NCBI GenBank assembly: GCA_050789255.1
Contig: JBOZRQ010000034.1
Location: forward strand, 1 to 64,000
Direction of reading: 5' to 3'
DNA from: JBOZRQ01 sp050789255
GTDB taxonomy: Bacteria; Bacillota; Sulfobacillia; Symbiobacteriales; Symbiobacteriaceae
Length of the DNA stretch: 64,000 nucleotides
Both the position numbers and the translations under genes were made by a program. Below are positions 1 to 8,090 of this stretch, piece by piece. The notes beneath the pieces were generated by a model that did not search any database, was not told where the DNA came from, and saw only the letters and a program-made list of their open reading frames with translations. The first letter of the stretch is position 1, and each line of letters starts with the position of its first letter.

Positions 1-46
1 ACCCACCTTCGCTTATAAGCCATCTAAATACCCCGTAAACGAGAAG

Positions 47-89
47 AACCCTCTCAACGGACCCTTTTCAGGTGTCCATTGAGAGGGTT
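47..89 (-). terminator. Rho-independent-type terminator of the HTH/nuclease gene
   Basis: The arms 47-61 and 75-89 are complementary at 14 of 15 positions around a 13-nt loop. The hairpin lies six bases beyond the stop codon of the minus-strand gene at 95-1027. The tail on that strand is only moderately T-rich (TTCTTCTC), so it may be a weak terminator. Confidence 0.6.
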
Positions 90-94
90 TCAGT

Positions 95-1027
95 TCAGGT
101 CTGCCGGTGGGCCGCTTTGCGGTATAGGAAGCCCCGATTCTCCAGATCGTCGGCCAGGAGGTCGTGTCCACGCAGGTCCCGGAAGGGGAGCAGGGCGCCC
201 ACCTTGCGCCGCATTCCCTCCAGGCTGAGATCCTCGCTGTGAACCACGACCAGCTTGATGCCCCGGTAGTAGCAGATGCCGGCCTTAATCAGGTCGCGGA
301 GATGCTGTTGCCTGGCGTCCTCGTCGCTGGGGTACCAGTCGGTGGCGCCGTAGTGCTGCGCACCGTTATATTCGAAGGCCACGCCCGGCGGATAGAACCG
401 GTCAAACCGGAGGTGCTCCTGGGTCACGGGGTTGACGAGAAACGGCGGGGCGGCCTCGTCATCGAAGGTGTCGCAGTCAACTAGCAGGGAGAGGAACTCG
501 CGCATCAGCTTCTCACCCTTGGAACCGGGCTTGCGCAGCCGGCGCCTCGCCCGGACCACCTCCAGGCGCTGTCGGTAGTGATCGGGGTCCAGGAGCACGA
601 AACGGGGCGGCGTGGTGTGCTTTTCCCTGGTGATCCTGAGCCAGCCGGTCTCGGCCAGCTCCTGCACTGCCAGCTTTACGGTGTTGGGGCTGGCGTCAGC
701 CAGGGCGCCCAACTCGGCGTAGCTGGTGGAGGTGCTGCGGCCTTGGAAGGCGGGGGTCAACTGCAGCAGCCCGTACAGCAACTTGGCCCGGGCGCCGACC
801 CGGCGCTCGCTCAGCAGGGCTGTGGGGATGGCAGCCGTCTGGCCCGCCGGGGGCACCTGGGAGTTCCAGGCGGAGGAGGCAAGTTCGGCCTGCCCCTTGC
901 GCACTGTGTTGTATGCCAAACTGACATCGGGCGGTGGGCTGGCCTGGGACGCGAGCCAGAGCAACTTCGCTGTGCTTGACAGGCAACGATCGGTCAGCAG
1001 CAACGCAGGCGCCGCAACGATACTCAC
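95..1027 (-). CDS. HTH protein fused to a PD-(D/E)XK-like nuclease domain
   Basis: 310 residues from a GTG start at 1027 with a GGGAGGGCAAGG ribosome site just upstream. Residues about 100-140 (SYAELGALADASPNTVKLAV) form a winged-helix DNA-binding segment of the kind seen in replication and transcription regulators. The stretches around LTDRCLSSTAKLLWLA and LLSERRVGARAKLLYGLL look like two copies of one short motif. The C-terminal third contains RFDRFYPPGVAFEYNGAQHY followed by a helix and KLVVV. This matches the D...ExxGxQHY pattern of Vsr/DUF559-like PD-(D/E)XK nucleases, with Asn at the usual Lys/Gln position. It is monocistronic and has its own terminator. Function is unknown: a sequence-targeted nuclease, a regulator with a dead nuclease domain, or an element-derived protein are all possible. 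Domain assignment is inference from motifs. Confidence 0.7.
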   Translation of the reverse strand: MSIVAAPALLLTDRCLSSTAKLLWLASQASPPPDVSLAYNTVRKGQAELASSAWNSQVPPAGQTAAIPTALLSERRVGARAKLLYGLLQLTPAFQGRSTSTSYAELGALADASPNTVKLAVQELAETGWLRITREKHTTPPRFVLLDPDHYRQRLEVVRARRRLRKPGSKGEKLMREFLSLLVDCDTFDDEAAPPFLVNPVTQEHLRFDRFYPPGVAFEYNGAQHYGATDWYPSDEDARQQHLRDLIKAGICYYRGIKLVVVHSEDLSLEGMRRKVGALLPFRDLRGHDLLADDLENRGFLYRKAAHRQT

Positions 1028-1425
1028 GCACCTTGCCCTCCCTGACAGCCGAGGTGCATCATATCTTCGACAGCTGAGATGGGAAATCCTGGGTCCGTCA
1101 GTTTTTGAAATGCCAACTCGCCTAGGCTCGCTACGATATTGACGATCCTGCCTTGCTCTGAGTGCTGACCTACCCCGCCGGGGTAGGTTTGACTGGGCGG
1201 CGTCTGTCGAAACAAATCACTGCATGGGGAGTTTTGTCGGATGCCAGGGCGCTAGCCACGCCCAAGGGGCTCAACGCACGCTGCAACGGGCCAGGATCGT
1301 CAAAAATCAGGCGTCCGAAAGTGGCCGCCGGTTTCAAATCTTGACGGAACACGGCGGAACAGGCTTTTCGGTCGCCTTGGCCAGGGGATACCCCCCTGTG
1401 CGGTGGCCGCCAACGCCGTTGTACA

Positions 1426-1456
1426 ATCTTTTACGATCTTTTACGGTTTTTCATTG
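1426..1456. repeat. 10-bp-phased T-tracts, copy 1
   Basis: ATCTTTTACG occurs twice in tandem (1426 and 1436) and is followed by GTTTTTCATTG, so T-runs recur every 10 bp, close to one helical turn. The 13-mer CGGTTTTTCATTG at 1444-1456 recurs at 1715-1727. Confidence 0.7.
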
Positions 1457-1695
1457 CGATGTGGACCCGCCGCGCAGAGAGGAGAGACGGCTGCGAGCCC
1501 TTCCGGCAGGGCGCATTCCGGCATTGCGACTCGGGCCATCATTCTGCCTAGCCGCACTTCGGGATGTCTTGACCCTTCCATACGCATTTGCGGCTCCCTG
1601 GAGATAAAGAGTCGGCAATGGCTCTCCAGTAGGCGTGTTCAGGACTCAACAACAGGGGACGGGATTCATCATGACGTCGTCCCCCATAGTTTCAC

Positions 1696-1727
1696 GGTTT
1701 TTTCTGGTTTTTCCCGGTTTTTCATTG
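1696..1727. repeat. 10-bp-phased T-tracts, copy 2
   Basis: GGTTTTT starts at 1696, 1706 and 1716, an exact 10-bp period. It ends in the same 13-mer CGGTTTTTCATTG (1715-1727) as copy 1, 271 bp away. Helically phased T-tracts usually bend DNA; what they do here is unknown. Confidence 0.7.
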
Positions 1728-1740
1728 ATGCCTAAGGGAC

Positions 1741-1773
1741 AAAAACGCCCCGCGGCCGCAGCCGCGGGGCGTT
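1741..1773 (-). terminator. Terminator of the YcdB-like/SLH gene
   Basis: A perfect 13-bp stem (1744-1756 with 1761-1773) with a 4-nt loop is followed on the minus strand by TTTTTGTCCC. This is a textbook intrinsic terminator 15 bases beyond the stop at 1789. Confidence 0.9.
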
Positions 1774-1788
1774 CCATCATCTAGTGAC

Positions 1789-4041
1789 TCAGCGTCGCCA
1801 CTCAGAAGTGACAGCGAAGGTGATCTTGGCCGCTTCAGCCCGGGTCAGCACCCGCTTGGGCGCAAAGCCCCGGCCGTCGCCCTTGACGATCCCCAGCCCC
1901 TGCAGCAGGGCCACGGCGTTGGCGTACCGGGCGCCGATCTCAGCCCGGTCGGGGAAGCTCATCTCCAGCCGGCTGGGCAGGTCGGCAATGCGGCTGTAGC
2001 CCATGGCCCTCACCGCCCAGAGGGCGAAGAGCTCCCGGCTGACGGTCGCCCCCGGGTCGACCTCGCCGCCGAAGTCCTCCGGACGGATGATCTCGTACTG
2101 GAAGGCGGCGCCGAAGTACTGGGCAGCGGGCGATGCAGCCAGCCGCTCGCCGGCGGCGGGCGCCGCCGGGAAGGCCTTGTTGAAGTCGTAGCCCGGGTAG
2201 GGCATGTACCCCCGGGAGAGGACCAGCCAGCGGGCCGCCTCGGCCACCGTAAGCGCCTTGCCCGGCTCAAAGCGGGCGTCCTTCAGCTCAAAGACGCCCC
2301 GGTACCAGAGCATCTCCACCTCGCGCTGGGCCCAGTGGCCCTGCATGTCCACCGGCGCCCGGGCGGTATCCCGCAGGTCCTGGCCCTGCCAGTCAATCGG
2401 GGCGCCGCTCAGGGCGTCGATGGCACTCAGCTGAATGTCGGCCGTGGGCATCCAGACCAGCTGGGCGTCGGTCTTGAGGGTCGGCCGCTCCATCATCTTG
2501 GGGTTCGGCTGCTCCCAGAAGCTCACCCAGACCTGCTCCAGGCCCTGGTTGGCGAAGAAGGCATCGAAGGCATCCGAGGCGCTGATCATCCGGACCGGAA
2601 CCGGCAGTCCGGTCAGGTCCTCCGGGAGGTCGCCGCCATACAGCGAGCGCACGTCGCCGGTTCGCATGTCGACCTGCACCGTGCCCTGGTTGGCCCGCAG
2701 CGGGATGCCGTTCACCAGGTGCGTGACCTGGAAGAGGTAGCGGGTTCCCCGCCAGCCCATCTTCTCCCGCATCAGCGAGTTGCTGTCGGAGGTCAGGGTG
2801 ATCTTGCCGGCCAGGTCGGGCCGCTGGGCCTGCAGGAAGGCGATCGCCTTGGTCCGGGCCTCCTGCTCGGAGATGGCGGGCTCCTCGCCCTCCTTCAGGG
2901 GCTCCTCGTTGCCCCAGTTGTCCATGCTGGCGATGACGCCGCGCCCAGCATCCACGCTGACGCTGGTGTTGTACTGTCCGGCGCCGAGCGGCCCGTCGGT
3001 ATACCAGGAGAAGTCGTAGTACCGGCTCACCTTCTCCTTGCCGAACTCCCGGTAGTTGACGCTCGTGGGAGCATCGGTCCGGCCAGCGACGGCCTGGGCC
3101 AGCTTCAGCGCGGCCTCCTGGGTCAGCGGCGAGGCGGGCGCCTGGTAGGGCTTCGCACCTGCCGGGACCACCTGGTCCTGCTCAAACAGCCCCATGTCGA
3201 TGGGCTGCCCATCGAGTGACATCAAGCCGCCGTGGTGCCCCAGCAGCGGGTAGAAGCCGGTCGCCGGGTGGTAGATTAGCCGCCACTCGGGCTTGTCCGT
3301 CGCGGGCTTGAAGAACTGCTGATAGTAGGTCCGCATGGGCAGGAGCTTGCGGTAGGTCGCCTCGGCCTCCTTGGCGCTCAAAGTCTTCATCGGCTGGGCG
3401 AAGGTGCGGTCCGTCTGCCAGGAGCGCCAGTAGGAGGCCAGCTCGCCGGTCCGGGCGTCGATCTCAATGGAGATGCTGTCGCCCAGGACCCGATAGCCCT
3501 GCTCCAGGCGGTCCCAGCGGAACTGGTAGGTCGCCCGCTGCCCCTTGTAGTAGCCAGCGGGGGCCAGGTTCTCCGCCAACCGCAGGGAGCCGTCTGCACG
3601 GGGGACCAGCTTGCCCAGCCACTGCCGGGCCACCCCCAGCGCCTCGCCCCTGGTGTAGCTAAGCGCCCCGGTGGCGGGCTCAGCCGACCAGCGGTTGTAA
3701 CTGGTGATCTCGCCGGTGACGCCGTCCACCCCGACCTGGATGCTGAGCCGGTCCGCTTTGGGGTCAGACCAGTTGATCATCCAGACGGCGCTGCCGGGAC
3801 CCTGGGAGACCTCGGCGTTGGGCGCCCCCAGGGAGGCGGGGATGGCGAAGGCCTTCACGGCGAGGGCAATTGCGTCCTCGCGCCCCACCTTGATCTCCGG
3901 GAGGGGTTTTTCCGGCCCGGACGAGATGGGCGGTCGAGGGGGTTCGCCGGGCTCCGGGCTAGCGTAGACCGACACGGCGGGCAGGGAGAGGGAGGCGACG
4001 GTAACCAGGGAGACGAACGCATGGGCAAGTCGTCTTCTCAT
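1789..4041 (-). CDS. Secreted YcdB/YcdC-repeat protein with SLH-like C-terminus
   Basis: 750 residues from ATG 4041, preceded by AAGGAGCGG at good spacing; an upstream in-frame ATG at 4092 adds 17 residues before the signal peptide and is less likely. The N-terminus (MRRRLAHAFVSLVTVASLSLPA...YASPEP) is a cleavable signal peptide. The body carries repeated YcdB/PepSY-like units, e.g. EDAIALAVKAFAIP, EALGVARQWLGKL, EAALKLAQAVAG and EQEARTKAIAFLQ, each followed by a strand with DGVTGEITSYNRW-type sequence. The last ~170 residues resemble surface-layer homology repeats (GHWAQREVEMLWYRGVFELKD; ANAVALLQGLGIVKGDGRGFAPKRVLTRAEAAKI). Known YcdB-type proteins are exported and of unclear function, some near peptidase modules. 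It is probably anchored to secondary cell-wall polymer through the SLH part. It ends in its own terminator and lies 66 bp downstream of the prenyltransferase gene, so it could be read through from that operon. Confidence 0.8.
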   Translation of the reverse strand: MRRRLAHAFVSLVTVASLSLPAVSVYASPEPGEPPRPPISSGPEKPLPEIKVGREDAIALAVKAFAIPASLGAPNAEVSQGPGSAVWMINWSDPKADRLSIQVGVDGVTGEITSYNRWSAEPATGALSYTRGEALGVARQWLGKLVPRADGSLRLAENLAPAGYYKGQRATYQFRWDRLEQGYRVLGDSISIEIDARTGELASYWRSWQTDRTFAQPMKTLSAKEAEATYRKLLPMRTYYQQFFKPATDKPEWRLIYHPATGFYPLLGHHGGLMSLDGQPIDMGLFEQDQVVPAGAKPYQAPASPLTQEAALKLAQAVAGRTDAPTSVNYREFGKEKVSRYYDFSWYTDGPLGAGQYNTSVSVDAGRGVIASMDNWGNEEPLKEGEEPAISEQEARTKAIAFLQAQRPDLAGKITLTSDSNSLMREKMGWRGTRYLFQVTHLVNGIPLRANQGTVQVDMRTGDVRSLYGGDLPEDLTGLPVPVRMISASDAFDAFFANQGLEQVWVSFWEQPNPKMMERPTLKTDAQLVWMPTADIQLSAIDALSGAPIDWQGQDLRDTARAPVDMQGHWAQREVEMLWYRGVFELKDARFEPGKALTVAEAARWLVLSRGYMPYPGYDFNKAFPAAPAAGERLAASPAAQYFGAAFQYEIIRPEDFGGEVDPGATVSRELFALWAVRAMGYSRIADLPSRLEMSFPDRAEIGARYANAVALLQGLGIVKGDGRGFAPKRVLTRAEAAKITFAVTSEWRR

Positions 4042-4106
4042 GGGTCTCCGCTCCTTATTTGGAAATAACTTCCAACAATTAGAACGGAGCACGGCCCCAT
4101 TTGGTT

Positions 4107-4940
4107 TCAGAGTCGCATCAAAATGATGAACAGAGCGCTCAACCCGACCCCGCAGGTGTATGCGAGGCGCATCAGTTCACGCTGGTTCTCCCGGGGCGAC
4201 TGCCTGCGAATCCGGCGGTGCCAGCGGCGGGCGCCGACCCCCGCCGCAGCCACGATCCCACCAGCGGCGACGAGACCGCCATACTCGCCACGCATTACCA
4301 ACACCGCTGCGATGCACGCTCCGCCGAGCGCAGCCCCCCACCCGGCGAAGGCAAAGCAGCCATCAATCCCGAGGCGCACGGCCAGGGTCCGCATCCCCCG
4401 CTCAGCGTCGGCGGTGATCTGGTAGACCCCGGTCAGCGGGTAGAACCCGGTGGTGATCAGGGCGCCGCCCACCGCCCCGAGGAGCTGCATGGGTCCAACC
4501 GCTCCACCGGCTGAGACCAGCCCCCACAGCACCCCCAGCAGCCCCTGCCCCACAAAGATGGTGAGCGCCGCGAGCCAAGGCCGCTCCTTCCAGCGGAAGC
4601 GGCCATGGGAGTAGAAGAACGACAGTAGCAAAGCCAGCGCCACCATCCCCCCGAAGGAAGGCCCGACAGCGAACCCGCCAACCAGAGCCAACCCTTGACA
4701 AAGCAGCGCCACCGCCAAGACGGTGCGGTCCACCGGCGGCGGATCAACGAGGGCGCCGATCGGCCCCTCATCCCGGTCCCAGCAGGAGTTGAAGGCGTTC
4801 ATCCCGCCGTAAAGCAGGACGTGGATGACCAGGAACGCCGCGAGGTTGACCGTACCGCCCCCCAGGTAGGCGCCCCACAGGAAGAGCGGGGCGAGCACCA
4901 CCGAGAAGGGCAGCCGCAGGTGGAGCAGCGCCCGCCTCAC
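4107..4940 (-). CDS. UbiA-family membrane prenyltransferase
   Basis: 277 residues, strongly hydrophobic with about eight or nine membrane segments. UbiA enzymes transfer a polyprenyl chain from its diphosphate to an aromatic acceptor at the membrane. The first Mg-diphosphate motif is visible as N51-S-C-W-D55-R-D57, and the second near residue 185 as YQITADAERGMRTLAVRLG, both typical of the family. It is the last gene of a four-gene cluster and overlaps the FAD oxidoreductase by 4 nt (ATGA type), implying translational coupling. The context of a type III polyketide synthase, a methyltransferase and an oxidoreductase suggests that its acceptor is the polyketide-derived phenol or quinone. Respiratory quinone synthesis or chlorophyll-type side-chain attachment by related proteins is less likely here, since no menaquinone genes are adjacent. 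Substrate is inferred. Confidence 0.85.
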   Translation of the reverse strand: MRRALLHLRLPFSVVLAPLFLWGAYLGGGTVNLAAFLVIHVLLYGGMNAFNSCWDRDEGPIGALVDPPPVDRTVLAVALLCQGLALVGGFAVGPSFGGMVALALLLSFFYSHGRFRWKERPWLAALTIFVGQGLLGVLWGLVSAGGAVGPMQLLGAVGGALITTGFYPLTGVYQITADAERGMRTLAVRLGIDGCFAFAGWGAALGGACIAAVLVMRGEYGGLVAAGGIVAAAGVGARRWHRRIRRQSPRENQRELMRLAYTCGVGLSALFIILMRL

Positions 4941-6106
4941 CGCTGGCCCCCCAGCGCCCGGGCGATCTCCTGCACGTCGTCGAGCGGCCGGTGCCGGCCC
5001 CGGGTCGCACCCAGCAGGTACTCGGTCAGCACGGGAAAGCCCCGGCCCACCGTCAGCAGCACGTCGGAGAAGCGGCGGAACATCAGGATCGCCTGGAGGT
5101 TCCTGCCTGTGCGCAGCACGGCGTCGAACTCCCGGTGCCAGGCCTGGGTGTAGGCGTGCCGCCAGCGGGCCAGCGTGAGGCGCCCGCCCAGGTACTCATG
5201 GGCCAGCGGAGCGAGGATCTCGGCGGACCTGAGCGCCATCGCCATGCCATCCCCGCAGAGCGGGGGGATTACCGCGGCCGAGTCCCCGATCTGGGGGACC
5301 AGGCCCCAGGGCACGGGCGTCTCGCTGGTATTCACCCCGCTGATCACCACCTCGGTCCCGTCCACCACCCGGGCAGATCCCAGGTGGGCGCCCAGCGCCG
5401 GGTTCCAGCGGCGCACGGCCTCCAGGGCGCCCTCCACCGTACCGCCGGCCCGGGAGAACGCCTCCTTCGACAGCAGCCCCGAGAAGTTCACCCGCTCGCC
5501 CGGCACCGGCGCCATCCCGGCATAGCCGCCGTCAAACAGGCCCAGTTCCACCCGGGGCTCCATCTCCACGCCCTCCAGGTGGCACTTGACCCCCACAAAG
5601 GTGCGGCGGCGGGGCGCCTTCGGCTGCTCAGACCGGAGGCCAGCCATCGGCTGGCGGCCCCAGGCGCCCACCACAGCCCTGGCCCGCACCGCCTGGTCGC
5701 CCTTCAGCTGTACCCTGTACCCATCATCCTCCTGATGGACGGACGACGCCGTCATGCCCGTCCAGAGCTCCACCCCGGCGCCCCGGGCGGCGTCCAGCAG
5801 CGCCAGGTCCAGGGCGAAGCGGCTGATGCCCCAGGCTGGCTCGGGCATGGGCACCGTCACCGAGATGCCGCCCACCGAGACCAGCCGCACCGACCGCATC
5901 GGGCAGGGCTCCATCTCCCGCACCGCCCCGTAGAGCCCCAGCGCCCGCAGCGAGGCCTGCGCCTCCGGCGAGAGAAACTCCCCGCAGACCTTGTGGCGCG
6001 GAAAGTTCCCCTTCTCGATCAGGAGCACATCCCAGCCGAGGTCCGCCATCACCTTGGCCAGGCCGCTGCCGCCCAGGCCGGCGCCCAGCACCACCAGATC
6101 ACGCAT
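4937..6106 (-). CDS. FAD-dependent oxidoreductase, geranylgeranyl-reductase/hydroxylase type
   Basis: 389 residues. The N-terminus DLVVLGAGLGGSGLAKVMADL...LLIEK is the Rossmann dinucleotide fold, followed by HKVCGEFLSPEA, typical of the geranylgeranyl reductase/aromatic hydroxylase superfamily. Near residue 285, GDSAAVIPPLCGDGMAMAL matches the second FAD-binding GD motif. Such enzymes either hydroxylate phenols using NAD(P)H and O2 or reduce isoprenoid double bonds. It overlaps the methyltransferase gene by 8 nt and the prenyltransferase by 4 nt. In this setting it could oxidise a polyketide resorcinol to a hydroquinone/quinone, or saturate the prenyl chain added by the UbiA enzyme. The sequence alone does not decide between these. 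Confidence 0.8.
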   Translation of the reverse strand: MRDLVVLGAGLGGSGLAKVMADLGWDVLLIEKGNFPRHKVCGEFLSPEAQASLRALGLYGAVREMEPCPMRSVRLVSVGGISVTVPMPEPAWGISRFALDLALLDAARGAGVELWTGMTASSVHQEDDGYRVQLKGDQAVRARAVVGAWGRQPMAGLRSEQPKAPRRRTFVGVKCHLEGVEMEPRVELGLFDGGYAGMAPVPGERVNFSGLLSKEAFSRAGGTVEGALEAVRRWNPALGAHLGSARVVDGTEVVISGVNTSETPVPWGLVPQIGDSAAVIPPLCGDGMAMALRSAEILAPLAHEYLGGRLTLARWRHAYTQAWHREFDAVLRTGRNLQAILMFRRFSDVLLTVGRGFPVLTEYLLGATRGRHRPLDDVQEIARALGGQR

Positions 6107-6836
6107 AGCTCTCGTTCCCCTTTCCCGGCAGCACCGCCAGGAACCGAAAGAGCGGCCGCCATCCGTAGCGGAGCCCCTCGAGGCCGGGCGCCGTCCTCAG
6201 CGCCTGGAAATCAGCGGCCGTGAAGCCCCGGGCCACGGAGAGGGGGGCGTCGCTCCTGATCATCCGATTGCGGGAGAGCAGGGCCGTCGCCCCCTTGATG
6301 AAGGACCAGGCCAGCCAGTGCCGGTGCAGGTCGTTGACCACCACGCCCAGCCGGGCCGCCCCAGCCATACTGCCCAGCGCCCGGGGCAGCTCGGCCGTCG
6401 GGATGTGATGGAGCACCATCGAGGCGGTCACGATATCAGCACAGCCGCGGTCCAGCGCGAACAGGTCCGCCTGCCGGGTGGCGACCCGGGGCTCACCGCA
6501 CCAGTACCGGGACGCCGCAGCGCAGGTCTCGGGGTTGAGGTCGGTCAGGGTGAGCAGCAGGTCGATCCCCGCCCGGTCGGCCCAGCGGAGCAGGACGTGA
6601 TTGTTGTCCCCGGAGCCGGCCCCAACGTCCAGCACATGCAAACGCCGCGGGCGCCCCGCCTTCACCCAGAAGCGCGCCACGCCCTCCAGCGTCGGCCAGG
6701 CGGCGCCCAGCAGGCCGTTGATCCGCCGCAGCTGTGCAAGGGCCTGCTCCAGCTCAGGGCCGCCAATGGCCAGGTTATCCATCAGCTCCGGGTCCTCGCA
6801 CCGCTGCGAGAGATCAACGATGCGCCAGGTGCGCAA
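6099..6836 (-). CDS. Class I SAM-dependent methyltransferase
   Basis: 245 residues. Motif I is LHVLDVGAGSGDNN near residue 78, motif II follows as LTLTDLNPE, and the VTASMVLHHIPTAELPRAL segment is typical of UbiE/Methyltransf_11-type small-molecule methylases. The first 70 residues (QRCEDPELMDN, LRRINGLLGAAWPTLEGVARF) are typical of methyltransferases accompanying polyketide or quinone genes. It overlaps the upstream type III synthase by 23 nt and the downstream oxidoreductase by 8 nt, so it is made in step with them. The probable substrate is a phenolic hydroxyl or ring carbon of the polyketide product; O- versus C-methylation cannot be told from sequence. Confidence 0.8.
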   Translation of the reverse strand: MRTWRIVDLSQRCEDPELMDNLAIGGPELEQALAQLRRINGLLGAAWPTLEGVARFWVKAGRPRRLHVLDVGAGSGDNNHVLLRWADRAGIDLLLTLTDLNPETCAAASRYWCGEPRVATRQADLFALDRGCADIVTASMVLHHIPTAELPRALGSMAGAARLGVVVNDLHRHWLAWSFIKGATALLSRNRMIRSDAPLSVARGFTAADFQALRTAPGLEGLRYGWRPLFRFLAVLPGKGNESYA

Positions 6837-7974
6837 GCTGCTCCTCCTCCCGCCAGGCTGCGCTCTCCACCGGGGCGACGTAGGTCAGGGCCGCCATCTC
6901 GGTCACCAGGCCGGGGCCAAAGGCCATGGCCACCCCGGGCATTCGGCGACCGGCGGGCAGGTCATGGCCCATCTGGCGCGCCAGCTCCGCCAGCACAAAG
7001 AGAATGGTTGCAGACGAGAGGTTGCCGTTGCTCCTCAGCACGCTCCGGCTGGCGCCCACCTGAGCCTCGGTCAGGCCCAGCACGTCGGCCAGCCGGTCGA
7101 TGATCGCCCGACCGCCGGGATGGATCGCCCAGAAGGCCGGGCGGGCGCCCTCCCCGAAGAGCTCGGCCAGCTGCCCGGGCACCTGGCGGCCCAGGTAGTT
7201 GGGGACCCGGGGCGACAGGCGCAGGGCGAAGCCGTGGTCGCCCACCTCCCAGACCATCGCCTCGGAGGTGTCGGGGGTGATGCGGCTCAGGAAGCGGTCC
7301 AGCTCAAAGTACCCGCCGACGGCGGCGCGGGCGGGGTCGGGGCGCCCCACCAGGGCGGCGCTGGCGCCGTCGGCGAAGAGGGAGGCGGCCACCAGCCCCT
7401 CCCGGTCGGTGCCGGGCTGCAGGTGCAGGGTGCAGAGCTCGACCGAGACCACCAGCACCAGGGCGTCGGGCGCCCCCGCCACGATCTCATCGGCCAGCCG
7501 CAGGGCGTTGAAGGTGGCGGCGCAGCCCATGAAGCCGACCATCGTCCGGCGCACGTTCGGGGAAAGGCCCAGCCGGCGGGCGATCGCCAGGTCCAGGCTC
7601 GGGGCGAAGAACCCCGTGCAGCTGACCGCAATCAGATGGGTCACCTTGGCGAGGTCGCATCCCTCCAGAGCCAGGCGGGCAGCTTGGGAACCCAGTTCCA
7701 CCGACTCCCGGCGATAGATCGCCATCCGCTCCGAGGTGCGGGGGCTCTCCGAAGCGGGGCGCCCCGGCGCGAAGAGCTGCGCCGCCGGGGAGTGGAGCGG
7801 GTCGCCCAGACAGGTGTGCCGCCGCTCGATGCCCGAGCGCTCATAGACCCCCTGAATCCACTGCGCCAGCGCCGGGTCCGAGGCCAACGCCTGCGACATC
7901 CAGCGTCCCAGTTCCTCCTGCTCCATCGCGTGGGGCGGCACGGCGGTACCGATGCCCAGAATCGCCGCAGTCAT
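6814..7974 (-). CDS. Type III polyketide synthase (chalcone/alkylresorcinol synthase family)
   Basis: 386 residues, normal length for the family. ATG 7974 has GGGAGGGA seven bases upstream. These homodimeric thiolase-fold enzymes extend an acyl-CoA starter with malonyl-CoA and cyclise the chain. All catalytic residues are visible: Cys151 in GFMGCAATFN, His285 in WAIHPGGRA and Asn318 in SNGNLSSA. The CTGFFAPSLD segment at 119-128 lines the active site as in bacterial alkylresorcinol/alkylpyrone synthases. It heads a minus-strand cluster of four overlapping genes with a methyltransferase, FAD oxidoreductase and UbiA prenyltransferase. Related synthase-methyltransferase pairs in Bacillus (bpsA/bpsB) and the srs operon of Streptomyces griseus make phenolic lipids; a similar membrane lipid, further oxidised and prenylated, is my inference here. 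Confidence 0.9.
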   Translation of the reverse strand: MTAAILGIGTAVPPHAMEQEELGRWMSQALASDPALAQWIQGVYERSGIERRHTCLGDPLHSPAAQLFAPGRPASESPRTSERMAIYRRESVELGSQAARLALEGCDLAKVTHLIAVSCTGFFAPSLDLAIARRLGLSPNVRRTMVGFMGCAATFNALRLADEIVAGAPDALVLVVSVELCTLHLQPGTDREGLVAASLFADGASAALVGRPDPARAAVGGYFELDRFLSRITPDTSEAMVWEVGDHGFALRLSPRVPNYLGRQVPGQLAELFGEGARPAFWAIHPGGRAIIDRLADVLGLTEAQVGASRSVLRSNGNLSSATILFVLAELARQMGHDLPAGRRMPGVAMAFGPGLVTEMAALTYVAPVESAAWREEEQLAHLAHR

Positions 7975-8090
7975 GAGAGCATCCCTCCCGATCTACAGCG
8001 ATAGCATCTCCCGTACTTACTGCACCAATCCCTCCACGTACCCATAGTATACATAAGTGATTCCTCGCGCCCGGAGGGAGGAGAGAACCG

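Larger units (their letters stand above)
1028..1740. other. Gene-free stretch with phased T-tracts
   Basis: No convincing gene lies here. Short open frames on both strands lack ribosome sites and family motifs. The stretch contains a perfect 9-bp palindromic hairpin (1168-1176 with 1180-1188) and two sets of T-tracts repeated every 10 bp. Part of the 1400-1740 segment is clearly more T-rich than the surrounding genes. It may be a regulatory or curved-DNA region, or decayed foreign DNA. Confidence 0.5.

Noticed and set aside
8041..8060. TATACT/TAGTAT-rich promoter between the PKS cluster and the ABC operon
   Set aside because: The -10-like palindrome is there, but no -35 at acceptable distance on either strand; not strong enough to list as a feature.
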